Assembly: GCF_041146795.1 (NCBI RefSeq) | Contig: NC_135178.1 | Location: forward strand, 4,718,844 to 4,782,843 | Length of the DNA: 64,000 nucleotides | From: Maylandia zebra | Taxonomy: Eukaryota; Chordata; Actinopteri; Cichliformes; Cichlidae | Direction of reading: 5' to 3' | Shown here: one piece after another, positions 12,985 to 25,738 of the stretch | How positions within the stretch are numbered: position 1 is the stretch's first letter | How the letters are laid out: each line of letters begins with the position of its first letter | Notes under the pieces: generated by a model | Database searches by the model: none | Seen by the model: only the letters and a program-made list of their open reading frames with translations | What the model was told of the DNA's origin: nothing | Position numbers and translations under genes: made by a program

Positions 12985-14599
12985 TCATAGATTTCATTTT
13001 GTCCCAATTTGATCAACTCAAAAGACCGAAATATGACCCCACGGGAAATTCACAATGTAACTACTCAAAAATGTACAGGCAACACTGAAACGTTTGACGA
13101 CAACAGAATGGAAAAAGCTAAGAGAAGAATTGAATAAAGGTTCACACATAACATCCGGTACACAGTTGATTATTATTTTTTTTTAAACTTATATTATTGT
13201 TGTGCTTTCTCACCTCTCAGAGGACAAACATCCGATATACAAAGAGTGACTTGGAGAATACATGGCAAGTGTATCGAGGGGGGGTGATTTGTAATCATTT
13301 AGAATCCTAATATCAAGAAGTCCTGACCTGTTGTGATAGTTTAACACTTCAGAGTCAACTACTCACATTTGTTTTAAAAACACATTTTGGACAGAGATAT
13401 AAAATTCAAATTTAAAAAACAAAACAAAAAAAAACAACAACAGGCCACCATGTTTGAAGTTTTCTGATAAAATAACAAAAATGACATTCTTTGGTGAAAC
13501 AAAAAAGACACGCACTAGTGAATGAACAGAAAAAAAAAGGCAGATGTCACAGAAAATACAGCGATGTAACTGACTCAATGAAGCTTTTCACAGCATGAAC
13601 TTTGCCTCTCACCAAATATGAATATGGCGTCTTTTACTGAAGGAAACTGCTTTTTTTTTTTTTAAAGATTAGATGTGCGACTTATAAAATAAATCCATCC
13701 TCGGGATGACCCCCCCCCCAAAAAAAACAAACAAACAGACAAACAAAAAAACCGACCAAACAAACTCCAATAGGGTCTTGTAATTTGTTATCACAGATGA
13801 GCACATTTTTTGATGCCCCTGATTTAGTATTTGGTGGAACAATACCAAAGATGTTCATCACTGCACACAGACGCATTTCTGAAACCCAACCTACATTTAC
13901 GTAAAGGCAAGGCGAATTAGACAGCAAGTGAGCCCACCGGTTTGCAAAGGACTTTCTGATATTTCAACATGGCAGGTAGAAGATGGCACGTCAACAAAAA
14001 AGGACCAACTAGAACAGAAAGATACGAATATTCCATCTCTGCACTTGTCTCTCAGATGACAACTGCATTTCCATTAACCGTGACCGTGTTTGATTTCTAG
14101 TTAGTTCTATTTAATCAAATTCTCAGCAGTACCAGTTCCAATTTGAAAGTAACATGTCTGGCCAGATGCTGAGCAGGAGTGCATTCTTTCTACGCCCCGT
14201 ACAAAGCAATGCTTTTTAGTTTACAAAAACCGTCCCGGACCAAACACTCTTGAGCATCCTTTTAATGCCGAAATGTTTGTTTTTTTTCTCCCCAGCCTTT
14301 GAAGGACTGGTGTGGAAATGGCTAACACTGTTCAAAAGGGTCAGCAGAGGTGGATGCAAACAAATTCACAGAGAAGCGCACAGCATACACTTCCTGCATC
14401 CCCCCCCCAATTCTTACAGCATCTGCGTCGTCTTGCAGTGGGTCTTCCAAAAGTTATTGTCTTCTTTGTGTACTTCCTTGTCCAGCCCTCTCCTGTGTGT
14501 ATGTTTTACCTGTGCTGCTGTTACCATCCCTCCCCCCCTCATTCTCCTCCTCCCTTCCTTCACAGTCCCGTGTCCGTCTCGTTAGTAGATAGTTTTAGC
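9510..14599 (-). other. MLEC long 3'UTR
   Basis: From the MLEC stop at 14600, non-coding sequence that is U-rich on the transcript runs leftwards to a reverse AATAAA (plus-strand TTTATT) at 9530-9535. That implies an mRNA end near 9510 and a 3'UTR of about 5 kb. It carries a 29-G run (12954-12982), a C run and T run near 11275-11300, a short CA tract at 10530-10552 and many A/C-rich tracts. No convincing exon of another gene is seen. The true length needs transcript data. Confidence 0.6.
12954..12982. repeat. G29 homopolymer in the MLEC 3'UTR region
   Basis: A run of 29 G on the plus strand, so poly-C in the MLEC transcript. It might also be a sequencing or assembly weak point. Confidence 0.95.
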
Positions 14600-15963
14600 T
14601 CACAGCCGGCAGAGGCAGAACAGTGTTGGGATGAACACCCCAAACGCAACGAGGATGGGAAACATTAGGCTGCTGTTGTCAGCTGCGTATGGGTTTGGTG
14701 TTCGGGGGCCTGACTGGACCCTGTGATGGGTACCTTTTGGGGGCTTTTTCTTCCCACCTTCCTCGCCTACTTCACCCTCATCATCGTCGTCGTCATCGTC
14801 CTCAGGCTTCTCTAAGCCAGGGTGAGGTTGAAGCTTTGGTACATCTTAAAAGATGTAGAACAAAAGTCAGGGAGAGCTCGCTGGTCCCAGAAAGTCAAAA
14901 TGCTTTAGTCAACACACTTCACTGTAAAGTGCTGAACAAGTGTTTAACAATCTCAGGACTCACCTTCTAATGTCCCCTTCATCACGTAGAGAGCGCAGAT
15001 CTTGGGGTTGTCATAATAACCCTGAAACAGCAGATTCAAATGTAAGCAAAACGTGTATCCACATATACTTTCAAAGCTCCCATTTAGTTGTTTGAGTTTT
15101 CATATTTGTTTCTCGACTTCCCATTCAGTTTGTGGTGTACATTTAATCCCATTTTGTGTCCAAATGGAGTTCAACTGATTCAGGGAAGGAAATCTTTTTA
15201 GACAGGAAAAATGCAAAGAGTGCCAGTGGTCCACAAAAAAAATGGAAGAAAGAGGTCACTGCAGAAACTTTCCCAAGTATGCCACTTTATACATTTAGCA
15301 TACAGTTGCATGCCCTACAAACAGGCTACCTGCTGTCATTCAGAGCTTTAAAAGGAATCAAAGCTGTATTTTTTTCCCCTATGGCTGCAGCTCATTGATC
15401 AACATTTATTAGTATAAACTGAAAAGTAATAATTATGATGCATGTGTGCGAAAATAAATGGTGACTAGACAATTTCAATTTGGAGTCACTCAGTGAAACT
15501 AGTTAAACACATTTGAAATGAGAACACTACATAGAATATTTGTACAGTAACAGAACCCATGACTTAATTTTGGTCATGTTGCCACGTCACTCCAAAACCG
15601 CAAATAGCAGTCAATAAGAAGTCACACGCATGTGCGCATTTTATTATTTTATTGATTTATGTATTTTTATATGTGTGTGTAAGTAGTCCTACTTAATTAG
15701 GTCAAGTAAATTTGATTTTAATTCATTCATGCTCTTATATCTCAAAAGTCTAAAGTCGAACATGATGGATTATGTGAATGGGAAACACAATACTGCTGCT
15801 ACACTCACACTGGAGATACTTAACAAAATAAGAATTATTAACTTCTGATAAGGAAATAAATAGCAGGTCACATCAATGAATTAAAATAAATCTCAAAAAG
15901 AAAAAACCAACAACAATAAAAACTTACTTGACCTAATTAAGTAGACAGACAGACAGACAGACA

Positions 15964-16023
<60 letters not shown>

Positions 16024-19000
16024 ATTTTCAAAGGCACTTATTGGGAACCTCACTGATAACATCGACTCCACTATTAACAGGAGCATGAAAGAGATTCAAG
16101 ATATAAAAATATGGTACAAGATGCATGATCTAAACTATTCTAAAGACAATTAGGTTGAAAAGCTTCAAGACACTATGGGGGATAAATGATACCAAGGAAG
16201 GCAACAAGGTTTGTGAGTCAGCTGAGACAAGGGCATGCCTCAAAACACAGGGTTCAAGCACTGATGAAATTATTATTATTATTTTTAATCATTACATTAG
16301 CATTACATTGTTTAAAGGAAAATAAGATGTTACAATGTTAACCAATCCAACCATTTTGACACCCCCAACTTTCGCAGACATTACCCACAAAACTCTGACC
16401 ACCTGTGTCGATATGAAAATAGATGCAAGTAAACATCCAATAAATTCACAGGCAGCGCGGTTGTCCTCTACTCAGACAACACCCTGGCCTGAACTAAATA
16501 AACCACTTCTAGCAGTGAGAGTCCTGTTTTGCGCTGAATGTTGGAAAGGACAGCTTCAGATAATATCTTGATGTGATTCTCCTGATATTTACCAAAGCTC
16601 GTGTGTCAAGATGATCCAGAAATGAATAAACGCAAAATCACTGAAACGAATGTGAAACAGCACGCTACATCTGTGACATGAAAACAGACTGTTCAGAAAG
16701 AATGAAAACCACAGATGTGCCACACTCTTAGTAATCCTGTCCTTCCTCCGCTACTAATTTGAATTCACCACCTGCAAGCATCAAAGCAAGTGATGTACAC
16801 CTAGGTTTAATTTTTAGCTTATTTATAACAATTCATAATCTAACAGGTAGTTGTAGTGATATCAGGGAGGAAAAAAAACAAAACATCATTTAATTTATTT
16901 ATTTGTTTTTTTTAAGAAGCATGGTAGGGTCTGGGCTTTAGGCTTTTTTCTTCAGGGGCTTTTGAGTTTAACAGGTTCTGTGACTCCACCCATAAACAGC
17001 ATAAACAGCATCTGCTGTGCCAGTTATTTTCTTCAGTTCCTTGACAATAATAGTAGGAACAGGAAAAAAAAAAAAAAGCCACATCAAGTTCACTCTCCCC
17101 TAAGAGCCAATAAGATACTGGATGGTTATCAGTCAGTTTCACAGCCCACACACCAACTGGCTATCAAGAGACACTTTCACAAAGGGAGTTCATTATGCAA
17201 AGCTTTATGTGTGTCAGGGGTAATGGCACCCATGACACACAAGTAGTTATGCTCATATCTAGATCAAACTGCATTTGAGTTATATTAACATAAAGTGAGT
17301 ACTACCTTTTCTCCCAACCTCTGACTATTACACATAGCTGCGTGTTGCCATCTTACAATGCTAAAACACTATTAAAGATATAGAAAATAAGAATTAAACA
17401 CTTAGTTCATCGCTGTTTTTGGACATGTTGGGTTTAAAAAAAGAAAAATAAAGAAAAGTGTTTTAAGCTCAACAATTGACAAATACTTCCAAATACAGCA
17501 CTCTTATGTAAATGGCCTGCATTACACATTCATGCACTGGTGATGGCAAGCTACATTGTAGCCACAGCTGCCAGGGGGGCCCTTTGACCACCACCAGTTG
17601 GCAGACATGGGGTTGCCCAAGGATATTTAGCATGCAGCCAGGAGGCAGCCTGGGATCGAACCACTGACCTTCTGATTAGTGGCTGACCTGCTCTGCCACC
17701 TGAGCTACAGCCCCATCCCACACAGTATGTAAACTGTGTGTAAAAATAGCCAAGCTCAGATAATTCAACAAATTAGAACTCACCTTTACAAACTCCACAG
17801 TGAGCTTGCCATTGAAAGTGGACACCTCTCCCTGCACGCTCAGCTTGCCCCGTCTAATAGAGAAGGGCACGATCTCATCATGAGCAGTACTGTGTCCTAC
17901 TCGATCAAATATATCCAGGTCCTTCACCACCACGTGGCCATTTAGACGAACATCAAACACCTGGAAAAACATTCCTGAATCAGTAATGATTAACACCTCA
18001 TTCTTGTACTGTCACTCACAGACACGTTTAACAGGGAACATTAACAACTCATAAAGTACAAGAAAATGTGGATTAAAGGTGAGGTTATGATGTTCCTTTT
18101 ACACAGTGGTCATGAGATGGGAAATATACTGGGCCATAACCAATTTAAATGCAACAAAAAATGTTTTTATATAAAAATGCTTCCTGTCCCTTTATTCATT
18201 ATTCTCACTAAATTAACTTCTTATTAATTAGCAAATCATACCATGAACAGCCTTTTAAAACTGCCTTACCTTTTGCTGTGACTGAGCAAAGTAAACTTCT
18301 GCATACTTCATAACCAGTATATACTCTCCTTCTTCACGAATGGGGACGTCATATCCAAAGCTGTCTTCATTGTAGCGCTCTGTCTGGTACAAAATCTGGT
18401 CCTCCTGATTGGACCGTAGTATTGGCAGACGCATCCCATAATTAGAGGCTACAAACGGACAACATCATCAGGCTCGGTATGCAATCAGAAGACAAGATCT
18501 GCCTAACAGCAAGAGTACTAGAAATGTGCTGCTTTAGTTGACTTGCAGCATATTGCAAAACCCCACAGACCTTCTCTACATTTGATGACATAACAGCACC
18601 GTGCGTCAAAAAAGTAACCAACCATGCTGCGTTTTCACCAAGGTTCAATAAGTTCGCCTCAAAAATGGAACCAAAAACTGTTCTCCAGTCACGCTGATCA
18701 CATCACTACCTGCTTCCTCTACATATTGAGTGGGGCGGGGCTGTAGCCCTCTATGCTGACTCCTCATAAGTTTGGAGCTACTTGCGGAAGCCAGAACACG
18801 CAGGGGTTTCTGCAGGAAATGCCAATTTTACCTCCGTGGAGCACCTACCTTCACAATGTCACTCTCACTAGAACATCAGAGGTGAAGCCTAGCGAAGACA
18901 CGCACGCATCTTAACAGTTAATCACGTTCACTCACCTTTACCAAGTTTCCCTTCCAGTGGGTCCTTTTTGTAGTGAATACCGTGCACATCTACATGCGCG

Positions 19001-19137
19001 TCGCCCCCGGCATTTACAGCCCAGATAACCCGTTCAGAGAGGCTGGGCCCCCCACCATCTGCCCAGGACTGCTCGGACAGCAGCGACAGCACCGCTGCGA
19101 CCAGCCCGGCGACGAGCTGCGCCGTGACCCGCTGCAT
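14600..19137 (-). CDS. mlec: Malectin, ER lectin (five exons, 286 aa)
   Basis: Coding exons on the minus strand are 18936-19137, 18270-18448, 17784-17960, 14964-15021 and 14600-14844 (861 bases). The ATG at 19137 is the first in-frame one, since the codon 27 bases upstream is GTG. A signal peptide ([18 protein letters not shown]) precedes [19 protein letters not shown], the malectin domain with [34 protein letters not shown] and [10 protein letters not shown]. An acidic stretch ([11 protein letters not shown]) and the C-terminal membrane anchor ([19 protein letters not shown]) follow. The protein is nearly the human length (292). Malectin is a type I ER membrane protein that binds diglucosylated N-glycans and works with ribophorin I in quality control. 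The aromatic and aspartate ligand-binding residues lie in the conserved exons. The acidic tail differs from the poly-Glu of mammals. Confidence 0.97.
15943..16021. repeat. (ACAG)n-(CA)n compound microsatellite
   Basis: About six ACAG units run directly into about 28 CA units, within MLEC intron 4. Confidence 0.96.
17530..17716 (-). mobile_element. tRNA-derived SINE (in MLEC intron 4)
   Basis: On the minus strand it starts GGGGCTGTAGCTCAGGTGGC, with an RNA polymerase III A box at 17697-17708 and a B box GGTTCGATCCC at 17652-17662. A tRNA-unrelated body follows. It is the same class as the SINE at 51769-51990, which resembles fish SINEs such as AFC of cichlids (inference from memory). Confidence 0.8.
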
Positions 19138-19900
19138 TACCTCACACCGCCTGCTCCTGGACACACAGACAGATATTCAGCGTCGGTATTTCCCCGCATG
19201 CGGCATGTAACATTAACTGTACCACATTAGCCAGTGTCAGGAGCTAGCAAGCTCGTCTTGATGCCATGAAACATGATATCTTTAAGTTAGCCAGTATGCT
19301 AACAGTACCGGCAGTGGCATTTTGCACATACACACGGAAAATGTCAGTCAATTATTAAACAATTATTGTAATTTCACGGTGACAAAGTCACGACATATCA
19401 CCTCTGTATTCATTGGCCAAAGAATAAAAGACGACGAGAAATTAGCAGTGAATAACGTTGGTTATTTAGCTAGGCTAGCTTGCTAGCTAACCTACCTGTC
19501 TAACCAGAAATTCTTGGTGAATGAGAGCCCGGCAAATCTTACCTTCCCCTGCCACAAATATCTCCAACCTGGATTTTTCCAAAGTATAGGCGTGTCTCTG
19601 CTTGCCCTGTGAAGCTGAGTGCCTACAATCTACACTGTGCGATAACTTCACCTAGTGCAGATATTGTTAGTTGCTGCTGACTACAGCCTCCTACACTGAC
19701 TTTCATTCAATGTGTGCATCCAAATGAACATTTGCTCTGCTGCTAGCTGCAGCTGCTGGCAGTTTGCAGGGGGCGGAGCAACGCTACCTAACTACACTTC
19801 AAATGACTGACAAGTACTTCGTCCAATCACTTTACTCCGCCGCTTAAAGGTTTCCCGGACCGTCAAACACATTTTGTATAACACAAACCAATCACACAAT
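19138..19900 (-). promoter_or_regulatory. MLEC 5'UTR and promoter region
   Basis: Sequence upstream of the MLEC ATG. Plus-strand CCAAT motifs lie near 19823 and 19888, and a GGGCGGAGC GC-rich patch lies near 19770. There is no TATA box. The exact start site and any 5'UTR intron cannot be placed from sequence. Confidence 0.4.
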
Positions 19901-20439
19901 TCTTTGTTTAAACACAAAAAACACAGCTATTAATTCACTTTTAGAAGAATATGACAGAAAATTACTTTTTGAGGGCTGGAACAATTATGCACACTTAATA
20001 GAAACAGGCAAGACTTGTCGTGCGTCTTTTTTCCACGTCAAGTGAGGGATTTCAGCTTGAAAGCCCCGAGTTTAGCCTTAAAGGCAACATAGCGCAGAAG
20101 AGTCTTTAGAAGAGTTTTAGGAAGTGACTATGAGGCATAAAAATATTTTAAAACTTCTAAACTCTAATGAAACTATCATTGTGGACTTCACAGCGTGTGA
20201 AGTGCTGTATTTTTCAATACTTGCTTAGGATTAAAGCTTTTTTTTTGCCCGTCGGTTTAACCATCAGTCCCTTCAAAAAAGCCGCTCGAGGGAAGGCTGT
20301 TAAGAAATCTGACAGCTCTACTCACTCTGTAAAAACAAAGGGGAAAAATATTCAACGCTGTACTTCCAGTATTTTGTTTTTTCTTTTAAATACAATGAAC
20401 TGAACTATCTAGTCATACAGCATGCAGCACGTGTTCTTT

Positions 20440-20610
20440 AAGAAGAAGTACCGCCCCCTGTTTTTCCGGTATGGTAGGGTCTCGGCCAATTGGGAAAGTC
20501 CAACGCAACGCGCATCCAGGAGAGCCCTCTGCGCGAACACGGGGCACCTGAGATTTGACCAGAAAGAGATGAATGAAGATAGTTGCTATGGCAACGGCCA
20601 ACCGCCACGG
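20440..20610. promoter_or_regulatory. Orphan promoter-like island with RFX X-box and CCAAT box
   Basis: A GC/CpG-richer patch in AT-rich surroundings carries GGCCAATTGG near 20482. On the minus strand it has GTTGCCATAGCAAC (20582-20595), a perfect match to the RFX X-box consensus GTNRCC-N0-3-RGYAAC. It lies about 1.4 kb upstream of the MLEC ATG and 2.8 kb beyond the CABP1 stop. No conserved ORF starts here, so it could be an alternative MLEC promoter, an enhancer, or the promoter of a non-coding RNA. Confidence 0.45.
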
Positions 20611-21179
20611 ATGACAGGTGTTTTACGACTGCCCTTTTCCCTTTTTAACTTGCTAAATATCCTTTCTTCTTAAAATAAAGCCTAATAAAAAGAAATAGTT
20701 TAGTGCAGCTGTTTCTCTGTTTGAACCAGTACTGACCGTAGTGTTACGGCGGCACACGCCTACAGAGACCTAGTGTTTCCACGAAGCACATTGGCTTGTT
20801 GCTGCTTTACAGACATTTAGGGCTCGGCTACATCTTTTTCTCCAGAAGACAAATAACCCAGAGGCAGCACGTGATAGTGCAGCTATGTCGTGGGTGTTGC
20901 AGTGCCCGCCTCAGTGTTTGGTTGTTTGTGCATGAAAACTTCATCTTGCACTGAAAATGTAGGCAAAGCATTAAAACAGACGTGTTCTTTAACTTTGTTG
21001 GTTGCTGCACATATCAGAGTACTCTGAATATGGTCAGTTTCTGAATAGTCTTACCTGTGAATTTTAATAAAGAGATTATAAAAACAAATGTATGTATGTT
21101 TGTTTTATGGAAAATTATTAATTTGCATGTAATTGTCAAACATATTCTCAATAACGAAACTGATAAAAGTTCACACAGG

Positions 21180-21560
21180 AAGAAGGCACAGTTAACCTCA
21201 CCCACCTTCACCCACCACTCCTTGCATCCTCACTGTTACACCAGAGCATACCTCCAGTTCTCCAGGCTCTGTTGCACCTGTCCCCTCCTCTCACTACAGA
21301 TCACAATGTCGTCTGCAAACATCATAGTCATAAAGACTGCTGCCTGACCTCATCTATCAGCCTGTCCATCACCACTGCAAACAAGAAGGGGCTCCCTGAT
21401 TGATCCCTGATGTAATCCCACCCCCTTCTTGAACCTTTCTGTCACACCTACCGCACACCTCACCATTGCCTCACTCTGCTACTCCTCACTTCCTCATGCA
21501 GTACCACAGTTCCTCTCTTAGTACCCTGTCATATGCTTTTTCTAGAACTGTAGATGACAT
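21180..21560 (-). mobile_element. RTE-type LINE reverse-transcriptase fragment
   Basis: The minus strand near 21300-21325 reads FADDIVI, the reverse-transcriptase active-site box. Upstream of it on the same strand, Tyr/Cys-rich stretches resemble YDKV...ELWYCMRKSG of RTE-like fish LINEs. The fragment is short and frame-broken, and its class is assigned from memory of that motif. Confidence 0.6.
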
Positions 21561-21619
21561 TTGATGATTGTACAATAATATCAAAACATACCCAGCTAGC
21601 AGACTCACAGACATGCCCA

Positions 21620-22040
21620 GTACAGTATAACAGTCTTGAGCTACCTCTTTGGTTTTAAGCAAGCCTTATTGGAAACACCTTCCGTTTTTAGCATGAAAAT
21701 GATCCCCAAAACACTGTCAATGCACTAAAAGCATGTCTAGATAGAAAAACACACAATGTTACATTATCAGTCATGGATTAGGCCTCCCCAGAGCCTGGAC
21801 CTCAACGTTACAGAAACATCTTGAATGGAACAAAAGGCAGAAACATCCAAAGAAGAGCATTGAATGTCCTCCAAAAAGCTTGGAGAACTATTCCTGAAGA
21901 CAACTTTAAGAAATTACAAGAAAACTTGGCAGAGGGAGTTCAGGCTGTGTTAAAGAACAACATTTGGTCTCACCAAATGTTGACTTTCAAGCTCTTCAGA
22001 ACTGCACAAGCTCTGTTTTTGTCTTTTATACCGACTGCAT
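21620..22040 (+). mobile_element. Tc1-type transposase relic
   Basis: The left end has ACAGTCTTGAGCTACCTCTT, similar to the Tc1-like termini in this window. The interior encodes broken pieces of the C-terminal transposase, including RRALNVLQKAWRTIPEDNFK and a following coiled segment (about 21845-21960). Confidence 0.7.
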
Positions 22041-22370
22041 TCCCACGCATGTTTGCACATATTTAAATAAACCGCTGCATCTGTTTGCCGCGTTCCTAGC
22101 AAAATATAAAGGAATCAGGGTTGGCTTGTGATTTTTGAATACTGCTATATGAATGACAAATATTATAAGGAGGGCGGAGATTTGTCCTCAGGACATGCAG
22201 TAACAGCAGTCTCACAATCATTCTTAAAATGAATGCATTATAGAAAAACAAACAAAAGGTCCACACTGAAATAATCTGTTGTCATGTTTTCATTTTGATC
22301 GAAATATCAAACTAAAGACAGCAACACATTTTCCTTGGCAACATCACCACAATAAAAGGGGCTCAAATGT

Positions 22371-23449
22371 AAACACCTTTTATTCTTCTACAGTTAACTT
22401 GGCGGCTATTTTGTTTACTTTGTTAGACAGGAATGCAAATGTGCATACTGAATGTAATAAATGTCTTTGGCATGCATAGAATTTTCTTTTGACAGCACTG
22501 ACATGTGGAGCATTACCACAAATACAATCATTGAGACACCGACAGACAGTACATTTACAACGTTATCACATCCACTGTAAATACGCTTCATATACGTTAT
22601 TTCTACTGTGTAATCCCAGACAGGGCAAGGTGTTTCTTAAAAGAGAAAAACAATCTTGACATTGGCAGGATAGTGTCAGTTTGGCTCCACGGATTTAAAA
22701 GCTGTGCATCTTGTTCTTCTATAAATATTTCATCTGCCCTTCATCCCAGACAAGTGAATAACATACATGAAAAGTATTTATATTCAGCAGCTCATTATCA
22801 TCAGTCTACTGAACTGCATGTCACACAGTGGTGCATTTTATCAGACTTTAACTGGCACAGTGAAAAACCACAGATGGTCACACAGTTAGGATACACAGTT
22901 AGGACATTGCCACCACATGGTTTCCTCGGTGGAGCACCAATGTCACACAAAGGTCGTTCTGGTTACAGTTTCTAATATAACACATACTGGGTGAATATAT
23001 AGTGGAATTTTCAACAGTACAGTGACCTTTAACATCTTTTCTACAAACATTCGGCCTCTCATTCTGACGCCGTTGTACATCAAAGGTGACATTTTGTGAG
23101 ACGCGTAATTAGACCACGTAAAGACTAAGACACCAGCGATTTATCCACAGAGGAAGTTATTAGTGTTAATTAAAGTGCAAAAAAAAAACAACCCAAACAT
23201 AAATTAGGTAATCATCAGCTAGGCTACAGCGAATTCTGCCTCAGTTGAACTGGAGACTTTTCAGGAAGAACACTTATTGACTGAAAGCGTGAGGTGACGC
23301 CTTCACTCTGTAACATTCAAAGTAGTTTTATTTTCCAGTGTCATTCAGAGTTGGATGGCTCAGAAGTTCTCAGTATGTCGTCTTGTTGTAGTTAGTCTAG
23401 TGTAGAGAAGGACGTAGCTTCACATTCAGGACCGATCATTTTAATGATC
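22371..23449 (-). other. CABP1 3'UTR (inferred)
   Basis: AT-rich sequence follows the CABP1 stop. A reverse AATAAA (TTTATT) at 22379-22384 suggests an end near 22370, giving about 1.1 kb. The inference rests on position and signal only. Confidence 0.45.
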
Positions 23450-25703
23450 TCAGCGAGACATCATCCGTACAAACTCTGAAAGGAGAGAAGAAAGAGCACG
23501 AAACTGCAACTGCAGCTCAGCCACACTCTACGCTACACCTTAAACAGGTTGTCTGAAAAGGACGTTTTACCTTCAAAGTCGACAAGTCCGTCCCCATTCA
23601 AGTCCACATCCCTTAGGATGTCTTCTACTTCCTTCAGACCAACCTGAAAAACCAAAACCAAACAGGATGGTAGCAGTGAGTAAAGCACAACAAAAAACGT
23701 CTATTTCATTAACGATAACTCTCTCGCTCTGAGCTGAACCTTACTTGTTGTCCCAACAGTTTTCTCATTGCGTCTCTGAGCTCCGACGTGCTTATGGCAC
23801 CATCTCCATTAGTGTCGAACTGAAAACAACAAGCCGAGGTTCAGTATTGAAAACAGAAAAGTAGCTAATAAAACCACTTGAATCCAGACAGTCTCACCTC
23901 CCTAAATGCGTCTTTTAGCTCCTTTATTCCAATCATGTCCGCAGTTTCGGCGAGGAGTTTTGGGCCCATCAGCTCTACGAAATCCTCAAAATCAACATGA
24001 CCTCCCACTTAAAAAAAAGAGAGGATTTAGTACAAATTTCAAACCTCAAAAGACACAGAGGATATAGTTATATGTGTGATGTGTATAGATGACTGCTTGT
24101 CCTTACAGTTCATGTTGATCTGTTGGCTTAGTTCTATCAGCTCCATTTCAGTTGGCATGTATCCCATGGTCCTCATGCAGTTTCCGAGATCTTTGCAGCT
24201 GATGAAACCGTCCTTGTCTTTGTCAAACTCTTTGAAAGCATCTCGGAGCTCTGTTATAAAAATAGTAACAGAAATCGTATTAGTAATTGAATTGTATTGA
24301 TCCCTAGATGGTATATATAAAAGATGGCTGTAAATGTACAAGTATAGAGCAAGTGGAAGGGCAAAATTGCCTTAATTATCCATTCTTACAAATGACCAGA
24401 ACGGGGTGACTAATTTGATTGCACTTGATTTATGACCCCAGTAAACATGTTCCTTTTTTCAAAAATCCTAGTTTTGGGTCTCATTTATTACACCAGGATG
24501 TTCATTTAGTAAATTGTTGTCTCATTAGAAATTAGACAATAGCTAATAAATCAAAGTACGATGTGGCGTGTTCTTGTTTTTGCTCAAAAACACCAGTCGC
24601 TCCTCACATATGGTTCAAAAAAGCAAATAATAATAATAGTCAAAATATTGAACTCAGAGCATGAATACAGTTCCCCCTGCCATCCTCAGAATCAGGTTAA
24701 AGTTCTGCCAAAACGAAGAAGAAGCGAACATGATCCAGAACACGTCTCTCTACTTTTAGCTACAACTCATTTTCACTGACTGAGGCAAAGTATGAGACAA
24801 ATCAAAATTTATAATCCTTTTTGGAAAACATGGATGCTGCATCCTCTGGACTGAAGAAGTCGGGGACCATCCAGCTTGTTATCAGCACCCAGTTTAAAAG
24901 CCTGCATCTCTGACGGTATGCAGGAGCCTATAGAATTTGCAACTTGCACACCTGGAAGCGCACTGTCAATGCTGAAAGGTATATATGAGTTTTAGATCAG
25001 CAAATGGTCCAGGCATCGTCTGAATGGGATGACCTCACATATTTAAAAAATATTGGAAACATTGCAAAAGGGAAAATATGACGAAGAAGAGCCAGGACTG
25101 TTTAGCAGCTAGAATCACATATCAGACAAGAATGGGACAACATTCCTTTCCCAAAGGTCCAGCAGCTGGTCTCCTCACTTCGCAGACATTTACAGTGTTG
25201 TTAAAAGTAGAGGGGATGCGACATAGTGGTAAACATGGCATTGTCCCAACTTTTTTGAGATGTGTTGCTGCTATTAAATTTAAAATGAGTTCATATTTTT
25301 TCTTAAAATTATCCATTTCCTCAGTTTAAACATTTGACATGTTTTCCATGTTCTGTTGTGAATATAATATTTGTTTATTAGATGTGCATTTTGTTTTTAT
25401 TTACATTTTTGCACAGCGGACTGGGGTTGTAGCGTCTGTGCATTGATCTGTACTCTAGCCCTTTCATTTGCACGTTGTTTCCATTTACAAATCCTGGTAA
25501 TTTTAGACTTATGTTATGAAGGATTTGAATAATTTGTTTCATCTTTTCACTCTCTGTTTTGTTTATCTTAATGGCCTCAGCAAAGAAAGAAAGCGACAGC
25601 ATTAAGCAAAGGGAAACTTACCATCCATCTCTTCTGGCCTCAGCTCTCTGTCCTGTTGAGAAAAAACAGCACAAAATCAAAATTACAATCCGCGAAGAAA
25701 ACA

Positions 25704-25738
<35 letters not shown>

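Larger units (their letters stand above)
15022..17783 (-). other. MLEC intron 4
   Basis: This intron of 2.8 kb contains the (ACAG)n/(CA)n tract at 15943-16021 and a SINE at about 17530-17716. The rest is AT-rich with no exon-like signal. Confidence 0.8.
20611..22370. other. Intergenic spacer between MLEC and CABP1 3' end
   Basis: It holds an RTE-type reverse-transcriptase fragment (21180-21560) and a Tc1 relic (21620-22040). Otherwise I see nothing coding. Confidence 0.6.

Noticed and set aside
12000-14970. Plus-strand ORFs across 12.0-15.0 kb (for example 14250-14668)
   Set aside because: They lie opposite the MLEC 3'UTR and last exon, have odd composition and no family signal. They are shadows.
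17650-17720. Possible tRNA gene (A and B boxes)
   Set aside because: The boxes are spaced and continued as in a tRNA-derived SINE. There is no complete cloverleaf.
19138-19164. MLEC start at 19164
   Set aside because: That codon is GTG. The ATG at 19137 gives a proper signal peptide.
20422-20673. 83-codon ORF in the X-box island (MQHVFFKKKYRP...)
   Set aside because: It looks unlike a known protein, has no splice support and lies in a region with promoter features. I left it as regulatory DNA.
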